From a virus, in IMG/VR virus record IMGVR_UViG_3300035670_000068, positions 46,317-110,316 of that record: a stretch of DNA of 64,000 nt. One strand, 5' to 3'. This document shows, piece by piece, positions 47,142 through 54,629 of the stretch. The notes beneath the pieces are model-generated. The model was given only the letters and a program-made list of their open reading frames with translations, was not told the DNA's origin and ran no database searches. The translations under genes were made by a program, and so were the position numbers. Every line of letters begins with the position of its first letter. Position 1 is the first letter of the stretch.

Positions 47142-48341
47142 ATGACCGAGATCGGTAATGAAACTGAGCTGCTGGCTATTGAGCAGAGTATGGGCACAAA
47201 CAACGCCGGTCTGTTGTTTGAGCAGTTTGCCATAGACGGCAACGCAGACCTGGATGCAGCCAGAACCCTTATCACCCACCCAGAAGACCGCAAGAAAGCT
47301 CGCACCTGGGGCATCAACGAAGCGGCCCCGATGATTGGGCGCTCTATCAGCTATATCCGTCAGAACGAAGCCGACAGTGTAATCCGGGATGAACAGGGCC
47401 GCTGGCACTTCACACTGGGCGATATCAACCGTCTTCGCGAAAAGTACGGCACCCTCTACAAGCGCCCAGCCGGCTCCAAGGCTATGGTCCTCGCGATCAG
47501 CAACTTTAAGGGCGGCGTAGCCAAGACCACCACTTGCATTCACCTAGCTCAGAAGGCCGCGATGGAAGGTCTTCGCGTCCTGGTTGTCGACCTCGATCCG
47601 CAGGCCTCGACCACCTTCAACATGGGCAGCGTGATCCCGGATATCGAAGTAGGCAAGCGGGACATTATCAACGACTCGATGATCGTTGACCCGCAGATGA
47701 TCCAGACGGCCGTCGTTCACACCTACTTCCACAACATTCACCTGATCCCCTCGAACCTGCACCTGCAGGAGCTCGACGTTGTTTTGCCCAATGCGGAAGT
47801 CAACAACAGCGCGCAGCTTGGCCACCCAGCTTATCGCCTGGCCAACGCCCTGGATGTGATTCGCGAGGACTACGACCTGATCATCCTGGACTGCGGCCCG
47901 AACATGGCTTCGGTTTCGGTCAACGCAATGACCGCTTGTAACGGCCTGATCGTTCCGCTTCCCCCACAGACCTTCGACCACGCCTCTTTCGTGATGCTCA
48001 GCTCTTCCCTGGCCAGCTACTTCAAAGCGACAGGCAAGGAGCTGGACTACCTGCGTCTGCTGATCACTAAGCATCCGGGTAGCCAGAGCAAGGGCGCTGC
48101 GCTGATCGAGCAGAAGATTCGCCGCATGTATGGCAGCTACGTCCTGAACAACGTGGTCAGCATGACCGCCGAGATTCAGAAGGCCAGCTCTGAAATGTCC
48201 ACTGTGTACGACCAGGCTGCAAACAAGAACAGCCGTCGTACCTACCAGCGCGCAATCGAAATCCTGGACGCCGTGAACAACGAGATCATCGGCGACCTCA
48301 AGATCATCTGGGCGCGTCAGGCTCGGGAGGCAGCTAAATGA
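47142..48341 (+). CDS. parA: Type Ia partition ATPase ParA
   Basis: A 399-residue ParA. The start is ATG 47142 (MTEIGNETEL) with GGGGGAG before it. The first 110 residues are an added DNA-binding part (KARTWGINEAAPMIGRSISY, a helix-turn-helix), and the Walker ATPase follows: ISNFKGGVAKTTTCIHLAQK at about 120, VLVVDLDPQASTTFNMGS, LIILDCGPNMASVSVNAM. The extra N-terminus marks type Ia, as in P1 and F. It moves parS-ParB complexes over the nucleoid so each daughter receives a copy. Stop overlaps parB. Confidence 0.95.
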   Translation: MTEIGNETELLAIEQSMGTNNAGLLFEQFAIDGNADLDAARTLITHPEDRKKARTWGINEAAPMIGRSISYIRQNEADSVIRDEQGRWHFTLGDINRLREKYGTLYKRPAGSKAMVLAISNFKGGVAKTTTCIHLAQKAAMEGLRVLVVDLDPQASTTFNMGSVIPDIEVGKRDIINDSMIVDPQMIQTAVVHTYFHNIHLIPSNLHLQELDVVLPNAEVNNSAQLGHPAYRLANALDVIREDYDLIILDCGPNMASVSVNAMTACNGLIVPLPPQTFDHASFVMLSSSLASYFKATGKELDYLRLLITKHPGSQSKGAALIEQKIRRMYGSYVLNNVVSMTAEIQKASSEMSTVYDQAANKNSRRTYQRAIEILDAVNNEIIGDLKIIWARQAREAAK

Positions 48342-49330
48342 TCGGGAACGAAGAAGAGAGAGCCCCCGGAGTCTTCGGCATTTTTGCCCAGGAGATTCAA
48401 CAGGGGCAGCCCCCGAAGGGCGGAAAAGGACTCCAGAAAGTCCACAGAGATTTGCCGGCCACTGCGCCGGTTTCTGTCATTACGCCGCCCTCCCCTACCG
48501 TCAAGCCGAAGCCTGCTCAGAAGGTAGAGGCTGATGCTTCGGACGATACGGTCTATCTGCTCGACCCGAATGACATTGAGCCCTGGGCCTTCGCAGACCG
48601 TCCCGAGCATGAGTTCGGAGACCTGACGAGCCTGACCGAGAAGATTCGCGTTCACGGCCAGGAAGTCCCTGCTCTGGTTCGTCCAGGCAAGGTGAAGGGC
48701 AAATACGAGCTGATCTACGGTCGCCGTCGCTGGACCGTCTGTAAAGACCTGGGTATCAAGCTCAAAGCCTTCGTCCGCTCCATCGATGACCAGGAAGCAC
48801 ACGCTCGGATGGTCATCGAGAACGAGCGCGACCCGGTTTCTACCTGGGCGAAGGCCATGAACTACAAGAAGGTCATCGAGGCCGGGGTCTACCCGTCCGA
48901 GTCTGCTCTTGCTGCGAAGCTGGGCATTCACCGGGCGTCCCTGAGCAACATCATGGCCTACAACCGCATTCCTGAGCCCGTCGTTGAAGCTCTCGGCCCT
49001 CAGTGTATGTCCGGGATGGGCATTCACACGGCTAAAGCGATCCTGGCCGCTTCGAAGTCGCCAGAGGACGTTGAAGTCCTGGTCAGCAACGCGAACAAGA
49101 TCGTCTCTGGCTCTTTGACTGGCGACAACATCCTCAAGCTGGTCAACAAAGCGAAGGAGTCCAAGCCTCGCGAGACCAAGATCGTCACCGACGACAGCGG
49201 CCGCAAGCTGTTTTCCCTGCGTACAACGGGTCGCGGCATGACCGAAGTGATGTTCTACCAGGAAGCGGTCAAACAGTTCGGTGGCGACGAAGCCTTTGTT
49301 AGTAAAATCAAGGGGTTATTCTCTAAATGA
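48338..49330 (+). CDS. parB: Partition protein ParB
   Basis: A 330-residue ParB. The N-terminal 80 residues are a linker that should touch ParA. The ParB fold follows: HGQEVPALVRPGKVKGKYEL, IYGRRRWTVCKD (box II, here GRRR), MVIENERDPVSTWAKAMNYK, then a helix-turn-helix (SALAAKLGIHRASLSNIMAY). The C-terminal part is for dimerisation. Its ATG overlaps the parA stop. Three identical palindromes directly after the stop are its likely target. Confidence 0.93.
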   Translation: MIGNEEERAPGVFGIFAQEIQQGQPPKGGKGLQKVHRDLPATAPVSVITPPSPTVKPKPAQKVEADASDDTVYLLDPNDIEPWAFADRPEHEFGDLTSLTEKIRVHGQEVPALVRPGKVKGKYELIYGRRRWTVCKDLGIKLKAFVRSIDDQEAHARMVIENERDPVSTWAKAMNYKKVIEAGVYPSESALAAKLGIHRASLSNIMAYNRIPEPVVEALGPQCMSGMGIHTAKAILAASKSPEDVEVLVSNANKIVSGSLTGDNILKLVNKAKESKPRETKIVTDDSGRKLFSLRTTGRGMTEVMFYQEAVKQFGGDEAFVSKIKGLFSK

Positions 49331-49344
49331 GAATCATTCTCTCA

Positions 49345-49365
49345 ATGTTGTACCCCCTACAACAT
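49345..49365 (+). repeat. parS-like palindrome 1
   Basis: ATGTTGTA, five C, TACAACAT: exact inverted arms of eight bases. Fifteen bases after the parB stop. First of three identical copies. Confidence 0.8.
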
Positions 49366-49377
49366 GGTCCCTGGTCG

Positions 49378-49398
49378 ATGTTGTACCCCCTACAACAT
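49378..49398 (+). repeat. parS-like palindrome 2
   Basis: Identical 21-bp copy, starting 33 bases after the first, so roughly three helical turns apart and on the same face. Confidence 0.8.
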
Positions 49399-49413
49399 CT
49401 ACCTGGACCCCCA

Positions 49414-49434
49414 ATGTTGTACCCCCTACAACAT
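49414..49434 (+). repeat. parS-like palindrome 3
   Basis: Identical 21-bp copy, 36 bases after the second. No further perfect copy was noticed elsewhere in the window by eye. Confidence 0.8.
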
Positions 49435-49489
49435 CGAACTGAGACCCCTCACCCGCTAGACCGAAACCCACAAGACACCAACCACACAG

Positions 49490-49514
49490 AACCCGCCCCC
49501 AGGCGGGTTTTTTT
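49490..49514 (+). terminator. Rho-independent terminator after parAB
   Basis: ACCCGCC and GGCGGGT arms with a four-base loop followed by TTTTTT. Only 18 bases separate it from the Rep start, so Rep must be reached by read-through or have its promoter upstream of the hairpin. Confidence 0.85.
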
Positions 49515-49532
49515 ATGCCTGGAGAAAAGTGC

Positions 49533-50777
49533 ATGAAGAGCCGGAATGTTATCTGCTCACCGCAAGCGCTTACTTATCTGAAAGATCGGAAAGAGTTTCG
49601 AATCGTCCCTGCTCCAATCTGGCGTCATGTTCAGATGAATGACCAACTCAGTATCGAGAGCCGCTTTTTGTGGGGAGTTCTATGGGAACTCTGCGCGCTG
49701 GAAAAAGATTACGAGCGCCGACTGACTTGGGGTTTTCTGAGCAAGCGTCTTGGTAAGAGTGAGTCGTCGATCAGACGGTGGGCTCGCCAACTTCAAGCTG
49801 ACGGATATTTGCAGGTCACTCAGGTATTCAACAAAGACGGCGGTCAACTTCCGAGTGTTTTCAGAATCGGCGTACCGAATGGAATTGCTCAAGAGATCGC
49901 AATGAACTCTCCAGATCGGCGCGTGAAAGTAATTGAGCCTGAAACTTCCGACACTGAATCGGCAGATCAGATTCCGGCGTGTGTTGAACCTGATGAACTT
50001 GGTTCGGCTTCTTCGCAAGAAGATCGGCGCGAAGATAACGGTTCGATCATGAATGCCGAAATTGAATCTAGTGCGCCGACTTCTAACGATCATGTTTCGG
50101 ATTGCGGCGCAAAACAGCGCGAGGAAGTTCAAGCGCCGGAATTTCGATCAGCTGGCGGCGTTCATGCCGAAATTACAGACAGTGACTCGAATGCGCCGGC
50201 GTATCGCGCCGAATCTCAGACAGCGTGCATGAAAATCGGCGCAGAAAATGGCACCTCTAGACTGCAATCGATCTTGTCCAAGGACAGAAGCAGGGGCGGG
50301 AAGGGGTCTGGGAGCTCGCACAATGCGAGATCGGAAGAAAAACGTCTCGACGTACAGGGTCAACCCGGATCGTCGTATGAGCGCGAAATTGAAGAGATCA
50401 GGAAACGGGCTTTGAAGCTCGAAAAAGAGGGTCAGAAGAGGGCAGGGGAGGGGGCTTTCAAAGTCGAGCTACCCCAGGGTTTCAAATCTGGCACCCAAAA
50501 CAAAGATTCTTCTGAGCAAGTAAATAACAACAACACCCCCGCGAATGTGGATAGAACCATGCTCAGGGTGAAAGGCGAGCTGCAGAACAAAATCGGAATC
50601 GGCGGCCAGATCGACAAGCTCGCGAAGGAGTTCACCTTCGCGATCCTGTTTGGGGCTTTCAAGAAAATGGAGTTTGCTAAGGCGATCAACGTGGGGGTGA
50701 AGCTAGTGCGCGAAGGTCGTTGGCAGTCTCCGCGCTACTCAATCGATGGTCAGACGGTGTGCGTTCTCAATGGTTAG
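49533..50777 (+). CDS. Winged-helix replication initiator-like protein
   Basis: A 414-residue protein from ATG 49533 (MKSRNVICSPQALTYLKD) with GGAG ahead. Residues about 20-120 form a winged helix (SKRLGKSESSIRRWARQLQA, DGYLQVTQVF) like replication initiators of plasmids and phages. Residues 130-300 are a low-complexity linker rich in Ser, Glu and Asn. The last 80 residues (IGGQIDKLAKEFTFAILFGA) look like an interaction domain. The order parA-parB-parS-this gene is typical of plasmid replicons. A general transcription regulator is the alternative. Confidence 0.68.
   Translation: MKSRNVICSPQALTYLKDRKEFRIVPAPIWRHVQMNDQLSIESRFLWGVLWELCALEKDYERRLTWGFLSKRLGKSESSIRRWARQLQADGYLQVTQVFNKDGGQLPSVFRIGVPNGIAQEIAMNSPDRRVKVIEPETSDTESADQIPACVEPDELGSASSQEDRREDNGSIMNAEIESSAPTSNDHVSDCGAKQREEVQAPEFRSAGGVHAEITDSDSNAPAYRAESQTACMKIGAENGTSRLQSILSKDRSRGGKGSGSSHNARSEEKRLDVQGQPGSSYEREIEEIRKRALKLEKEGQKRAGEGAFKVELPQGFKSGTQNKDSSEQVNNNNTPANVDRTMLRVKGELQNKIGIGGQIDKLAKEFTFAILFGAFKKMEFAKAINVGVKLVREGRWQSPRYSIDGQTVCVLNG
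49866..50243. repeat. Clustered CGGCGC words inside rep, possible iterons
   Basis: Within the linker-coding part of rep, the word CGGCGC (or its complement GCGCCG) occurs at about 49917, 50025, 50074, 50105, 50133, 50193, 50206 and 50237, often as ATCGGCGCG/A, with a CGGCGT at 49868. Phage initiators such as lambda O carry iterons of their origin in the matching part of the gene. Codon bias could produce some of these. Confidence 0.4.
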
Positions 50778-51426
50778 CCGATTCCAGGACGAACATCGTC
50801 GCGAACTCCTTCGCGTCTTCGTGGGTATCGACCGGGATCAGGTTCGAGCACAGATCAGCGAAGACTTGCCAGGATGCTTTGGTGACAGCCCTGAATCGAG
50901 CGTCGAAACCAACCATCGCGGTCGCACACTTCTTGTTGTCCAGTTCCCAGAAGACGAACGGGCAAGTGATGTGTCGAGGGATGCCAGCAATGAAGCGCCG
51001 AAGTTCGCCAGACCAATTGTTGATGTTGGCTTCTTTCTTGATTTCTTTGTGTTGAAGGAAAGAGCACTCGGTCAAGTTCTTTCCCGTAGCCAGAGCGAAT
51101 ACGATCAGCCGGCGTTCCTCGATGGTGAACTTCATCAGGATCGTCCTGAACTCACCAAGAGTCAGCTTCGGGACCGGCAGTTGGTATTCGGTAGCAGGGC
51201 AGGGGTCTACCAGGCCAAGTATCTGGGCGCGTGCCAGTTCGGTGACGATCTTCTTCATCACGCACCGGCCATGCTTACGCCCAAGTTTGGACTCGACTGT
51301 TTTGTTCAGGATCATCATTTCGAAACCAGTGACGGACTTCACCGGCTTCGAGAAAACATCCATCGGATCAACCCCAGCTTCTGCCAGGATCGATCTGATT
51401 TCTCCTACTTCAATAAAAAGGGTCAT
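50767..51426 (-). CDS. Degenerate tyrosine recombinase-like protein
   Basis: A 219-residue protein starting at ATG 51426 with GGAGG ahead. The middle reads EERRLIVFALATGKNLTECS, similar to the TGLRxSE box of tyrosine recombinases, but Lys-Asn stands where the catalytic Leu-Arg is expected, and no HxxR or final Tyr motif is clear (PFVFWELD follows). It may be an inactive relative with a DNA-binding role, or unrelated. Its stop overlaps that of rep by 11 bases tail to tail. Its start lies in a hairpin. Confidence 0.5.
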   Translation of the reverse strand: MTLFIEVGEIRSILAEAGVDPMDVFSKPVKSVTGFEMMILNKTVESKLGRKHGRCVMKKIVTELARAQILGLVDPCPATEYQLPVPKLTLGEFRTILMKFTIEERRLIVFALATGKNLTECSFLQHKEIKKEANINNWSGELRRFIAGIPRHITCPFVFWELDNKKCATAMVGFDARFRAVTKASWQVFADLCSNLIPVDTHEDAKEFATMFVLESANH

Positions 51427-51468
51427 GCTTACCTCCGCTGATGCCGCGAAGACTAGCACGACCCTTTT
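51416..51468 (-). promoter_or_regulatory. Hairpin covering ribosome site and start codon
   Basis: Arms at 51416-51428 and 51456-51468 match at 12 of 13 positions (AAAAGGGTC-TGC and complement) and enclose the GGAGG of the 51426 gene, one arm including its ATG. On the minus strand it also ends in TTTTT, so it could be a terminator for the 51488 gene and a translational switch for the next. Confidence 0.55.
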
Positions 51469-51487
51469 GGGTGGCTTCAAGAAGGCC

Positions 51488-51667
51488 TTAATCGAAGTCG
51501 AAGTCGCCTCCGGTGGCGATATTGCTGATCAGCCAGTAGGTGAGGGCGTCGGTGACGAAGGCCAAGAAGATGCTCAGCGGCCAGCTCAACTCGAACAGGT
51601 AGTGAAACAGGCAAGCCTCGATCACCCACAGAACTACGAACAGGAGCACCTCTCCTACAGTTCTCAT
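51488..51667 (-). CDS. Small membrane protein
   Basis: A 59-residue protein found by reading the gap. ATG 51667 overlaps the ligase stop (ATGA). Two membrane helices are visible (EVLLFVVLWVIEACLFHYLF and WPLSIFLAFVTDALTYWLIS) and an acidic tail (GGDFDFD). Function unknown; coupled to the ligase gene. Confidence 0.7.
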   Translation of the reverse strand: MRTVGEVLLFVVLWVIEACLFHYLFELSWPLSIFLAFVTDALTYWLISNIATGGDFDFD

Positions 51668-53043
51668 TCGACGCCCACCATGTTGATCGCGTTCTCGAAC
51701 TGTTCCTCGATGCGAGTCAGGTCATCAGCGACAGTCTTGTCCAGGCGCTCTTCGACAAAGCGAGGCAGGAACAGACTGTGCGGCTTCTTCTCCGAAGACG
51801 AATAGAGGATAGAGTTCGAGCGAACGGTGATGATCGTACCTGGGTAAGTCTCGCGCTTGAGGTGAATCTCCATGCGCTTCTCCAGGGTGAAGCCGGAAAC
51901 ATCGACCACCAGCTGACGACAGGAACTGGCGCAGCGCAAAGAACCGAAGGTGTCCTTGTGCATACCCGTCTCGTCACCTGGCACGAAGTCGATCACTTCC
52001 AGCTCGCACTCGGCTTCCAGCTTGAGCTTCACCTGGTCCTTGCTAGTGTGGTCCTTCCAGATCATCTGCCGGCGTTTGATGATCGTGCCTTCCTTGCCCT
52101 GCAGCAGCAGCTCTTTATAGTGGGCGTAGGCGTCCTTCAAGGACTTGACCACTCGCGTCTCAATCAGAGAGACGGTCTTGCTCGCGCCATTCTTGAGCTG
52201 CGCGTACAGGGCAGACAGGCGCTTGTCGTAGGGCACTTCGTACTTGCCCTTCTTGACCACGCACTTGAGCGGGATTTGATCCCATACCTTTAAGATCGGC
52301 TTATAGCCTTCCTCCCAGGCGCCGCCCTGAATCACGCTGTTCAACATGCCGTTGCCGATCTCGCGGGCGAGAACCTTGCCGTTAGCGTCGATAACCAGGA
52401 GCTCGCCATGAGTCTGCGAGTCGCGATAGAACAGGCGTTCGCACTCGGTCAGAAGCTCTTCGAAGCCTTCGTAAGGTAGGGGAGTGCCCTGGCGGCTGGA
52501 CATAGAAGCGGAGCCGGCGCTGTCGATGTTCGTGTTGACGAACATGCCATCAGCCTTCTCCTGGGAGAAAATGCCGTTCGCCCAATCCCACTTGTTCAGA
52601 TCGGTGTGGCTGGGCAGCGAGCAGCGCATATAAGGAAAGGACGGGATCAGGCCTTTGCAGACCTTGTTGATCGTGCTTTCACCGAAGCCGGCCTTGAGGT
52701 CTTTGCGAATGATCCGGCGTAGCAGCTCTGCAGACTCACCGTTCAAGGCCTCCAGCTCGTACTGGATTGCCTCTTGGGCGCCATTGCCGGACAGGTTGCG
52801 TAGAGCCAGGTTGTCCAGAAGCGAGTAGGTCTCGGAGGTGAAGCCTTGTTCTCCAACAAAGCCTGGCGTTGGTAGCTTTTTGACGCCGTAGGTCTTGAAG
52901 GGGTTGTAGGTGTAGTCGAGAACCTTTTTCAGCTCGTCGCCAATCGGAAGCTGCATAGCCTCCGAGAGAATGGCGATCTTGTCGTTCTTGCCTGGCGTGG
53001 CTGCGATCTTCTCGATCAGCTGGAAGACGGTCACGGAGTTCAT
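51664..53043 (-). CDS. ATP-dependent DNA ligase
   Basis: A 459-residue ligase. Nucleotidyltransferase motifs: lysine motif EKADGMFVNT near residue 163, THGELLVIDANGKVLARE, GKEGTIIKRRQMIWKDHTSK and DQVKLKLEAECELEVIDFVP (motif V). The C-terminal OB part has MEIHLKRETYPGTIITVRSN. Seals nicks using ATP, as in T4 and T7. Placed in the replication block with primase and helicase. Confidence 0.9.
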   Translation of the reverse strand: MNSVTVFQLIEKIAATPGKNDKIAILSEAMQLPIGDELKKVLDYTYNPFKTYGVKKLPTPGFVGEQGFTSETYSLLDNLALRNLSGNGAQEAIQYELEALNGESAELLRRIIRKDLKAGFGESTINKVCKGLIPSFPYMRCSLPSHTDLNKWDWANGIFSQEKADGMFVNTNIDSAGSASMSSRQGTPLPYEGFEELLTECERLFYRDSQTHGELLVIDANGKVLAREIGNGMLNSVIQGGAWEEGYKPILKVWDQIPLKCVVKKGKYEVPYDKRLSALYAQLKNGASKTVSLIETRVVKSLKDAYAHYKELLLQGKEGTIIKRRQMIWKDHTSKDQVKLKLEAECELEVIDFVPGDETGMHKDTFGSLRCASSCRQLVVDVSGFTLEKRMEIHLKRETYPGTIITVRSNSILYSSSEKKPHSLFLPRFVEERLDKTVADDLTRIEEQFENAINMVGVE

Positions 53044-53681
53044 TGGGCTTCCTTCATTGCTTGCATGGCTTGAGCCCGACGCTTCGCGAACGCCAGCGGG
53101 CTTTCACCCGGTTCCGGCTTGAGAGCGAGCGGGGCAGGGGAGGGTTTCTTTTCTTCCTTCATCAGCACGTTCACCAGGTCAGCCATCCCCTCAGTGACGT
53201 ACCCGTCTGCAGGCTTGGGCTTCTGGGCCGGGTTCTTGAACGCAGGCTTGTGCTGGACGGCTTTGCGACCAGACTCTTGATCAGACTTTTTGGTGGAGCC
53301 GACCTGCGCCCATCCCCGTGCGTAACTCGGGTTGTTCAGGTCGTACTTGCCAGAGCTGACGGAGAGGGCAGAGGCCTGAGCCTCAGTCTCCGACCTGGTG
53401 TTGGCCGGGTTGATGTTCGTGCGTTCCTTGAAGTACAGCGCCTTGCCCGCAGCCTTTTCCTCTGCGCGCATCTTCTTGGCCGGGCAGGTGTCGTGAGTAC
53501 AGGCCCGCTGGCATTCGATGAACTGGTCACTCTTGATCCGGTTCTCTTCGATTGCGGTGATGGTGTGCAGACAGACCGCATAGCTCGCGTGAGCCCCGCG
53601 CGTGTCGCAGAAGTGGTAGAAGGCGTTGCGCCCACTCATGCTGTCCTTGAGCGGGTGAATGATCTCGGCTTGTTCGCTCAT
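53040..53681 (-). CDS. Hypothetical protein
   Basis: A 213-residue protein. The N-terminal part has a Cys cluster (QFIECQRACTHDTCPAKKMR) and the rest is a low-complexity linker (KNPAQKPKPADGYVTEG) with a basic helix at the end (AFAKRRAQAMQAMKEAQ). Start at ATG 53681, GAGAGG upstream, just after site 26. Overlaps the ligase by ATGA. Possible adaptor for a replication protein. Confidence 0.65.
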   Translation of the reverse strand: MSEQAEIIHPLKDSMSGRNAFYHFCDTRGAHASYAVCLHTITAIEENRIKSDQFIECQRACTHDTCPAKKMRAEEKAAGKALYFKERTNINPANTRSETEAQASALSVSSGKYDLNNPSYARGWAQVGSTKKSDQESGRKAVQHKPAFKNPAQKPKPADGYVTEGMADLVNVLMKEEKKPSPAPLALKPEPGESPLAFAKRRAQAMQAMKEAQ

Positions 53682-53709
53682 AACGAACCTCTCTGGTTTA
53701 GGTTTTGTT

Positions 53710-53727
53710 TAACTAACTGCTGAGTGA
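53710..53727 (-). promoter_or_regulatory. Operator-like palindrome, site 26
   Basis: TAACTAA-CTGC-TGAGTGA. On the transcribed strand a perfect TATAAT (53728-53733) abuts it, so the start site should lie in the palindrome. Drives the ligase unit. Confidence 0.8.
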
Positions 53728-53730
53728 ATT

Positions 53731-53761
53731 ATAAGCGCACTTGAAAGGGAAGTGCGCTTAT
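53731..53761 (-). terminator. Hairpin after the 54604 gene
   Basis: Arms ATAAGCGCACTT and AAGTGCGCTTAT with a short loop. No long T-run follows, but it lies right at the end of the 53780-54604 gene and overlaps the TATAAT of site 26. Confidence 0.55.
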
Positions 53762-53779
53762 CCGTTTGGCGATCGATCG

Positions 53780-54604
53780 TCAGCCAAACGCACCCCAGGC
53801 CGAGTAGACCTGCTCAGGCATCTTCACCTCTTTCACCGGCTTGGCTTCTTTGGGCGCGTAGACTCGGGAGGCGGTATAGACTTCGCCAGACGCCTCGTCG
53901 TCGAACCCTTTGCTGGAGAGGGTGGCGGTCAGAAGACTTCGAACGGCCGGCAACATCACCGAGAGAGTCATGTTCTCGGTTCTTTCTACGCCTACCAGGT
54001 AATCGGCTTCTTTCAGAGCCTGTTCGAGCAGACCAGCGCGGCTGATTCGACGGATCAGTCCCGAGACTACGGGGTTCGCCATCATGCTATTCGCGATCTT
54101 CTCACCAACTTCCTCGAAGCCGTTTTTAGCGACCATATCGCGAAGCTCGCCGGTGCTGATGCCAAGCTGATGAATCGCCACGTCTTTCTTGTGAAGCTCA
54201 GAGCACCAGGACTGGTTTCGATTCCATCCGGTTTCGCGACCGCAGTAGGCGAGGACTTCGTAGCCTTTGGCAATCACCTTCGAGCCAACGGTCGCATACC
54301 ACTGCTGTGAGGACTCGGCTTTCACGTTGACCTGGCCGGGTAGACCGGGTTTGCGGTTCCACCAGGTAATGCTGACGCCGTTCATCGAGCTGGAGTTGGT
54401 CGGCAGGAAGATCGACTGCCAGGACTTGCCCTCAGAATGAGTACAGATGATGGCCGATATTTCGAGCGAGACCACGTTGATCTCGGAAACCACCGTCTTG
54501 TGCAGGTAGTTCTTAACATTGTCGCCGACGCTCAGGAAACCAGGCGCGACCTCACGGTCGTAATCTGGAAGGTCTCGACTCGGGAAGAGAGGGGTAAATT
54601 TCAT
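53780..54604 (-). CDS. Hypothetical protein ending in WGAFG
   Basis: A 274-residue protein (MKFTPLFPSRDLPDYDREVA) with beta-rich N-terminal half (GVSITWWNRKPGLPGQVNVK) and helical C-terminal half. A basic linker (PKEAKPVKEVKMPEQV) leads to YSAWGAFG, which fits the shared tail. It lies between ligase and primase, so a replication link is possible. Ribosome site is inside palindrome site 27. Confidence 0.7.
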   Translation of the reverse strand: MKFTPLFPSRDLPDYDREVAPGFLSVGDNVKNYLHKTVVSEINVVSLEISAIICTHSEGKSWQSIFLPTNSSSMNGVSITWWNRKPGLPGQVNVKAESSQQWYATVGSKVIAKGYEVLAYCGRETGWNRNQSWCSELHKKDVAIHQLGISTGELRDMVAKNGFEEVGEKIANSMMANPVVSGLIRRISRAGLLEQALKEADYLVGVERTENMTLSVMLPAVRSLLTATLSSKGFDDEASGEVYTASRVYAPKEAKPVKEVKMPEQVYSAWGAFG

Positions 54605-54611
54605 GGTTCAG

Positions 54612-54629
54612 TAACTCACCGATTAGTGA
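54612..54629 (-). promoter_or_regulatory. Operator-like palindrome, site 27
   Basis: TAACTCA-CCGA-TTAGTGA. It covers the primase stop and the GGTGAG ribosome site of the next gene, eight bases before its ATG. Confidence 0.7.

Noticed and set aside
50767-51426. Active phage integrase
   Set aside because: The TG-Arg box lacks its Arg and no His-x-x-Arg or terminal Tyr motif is convincing.
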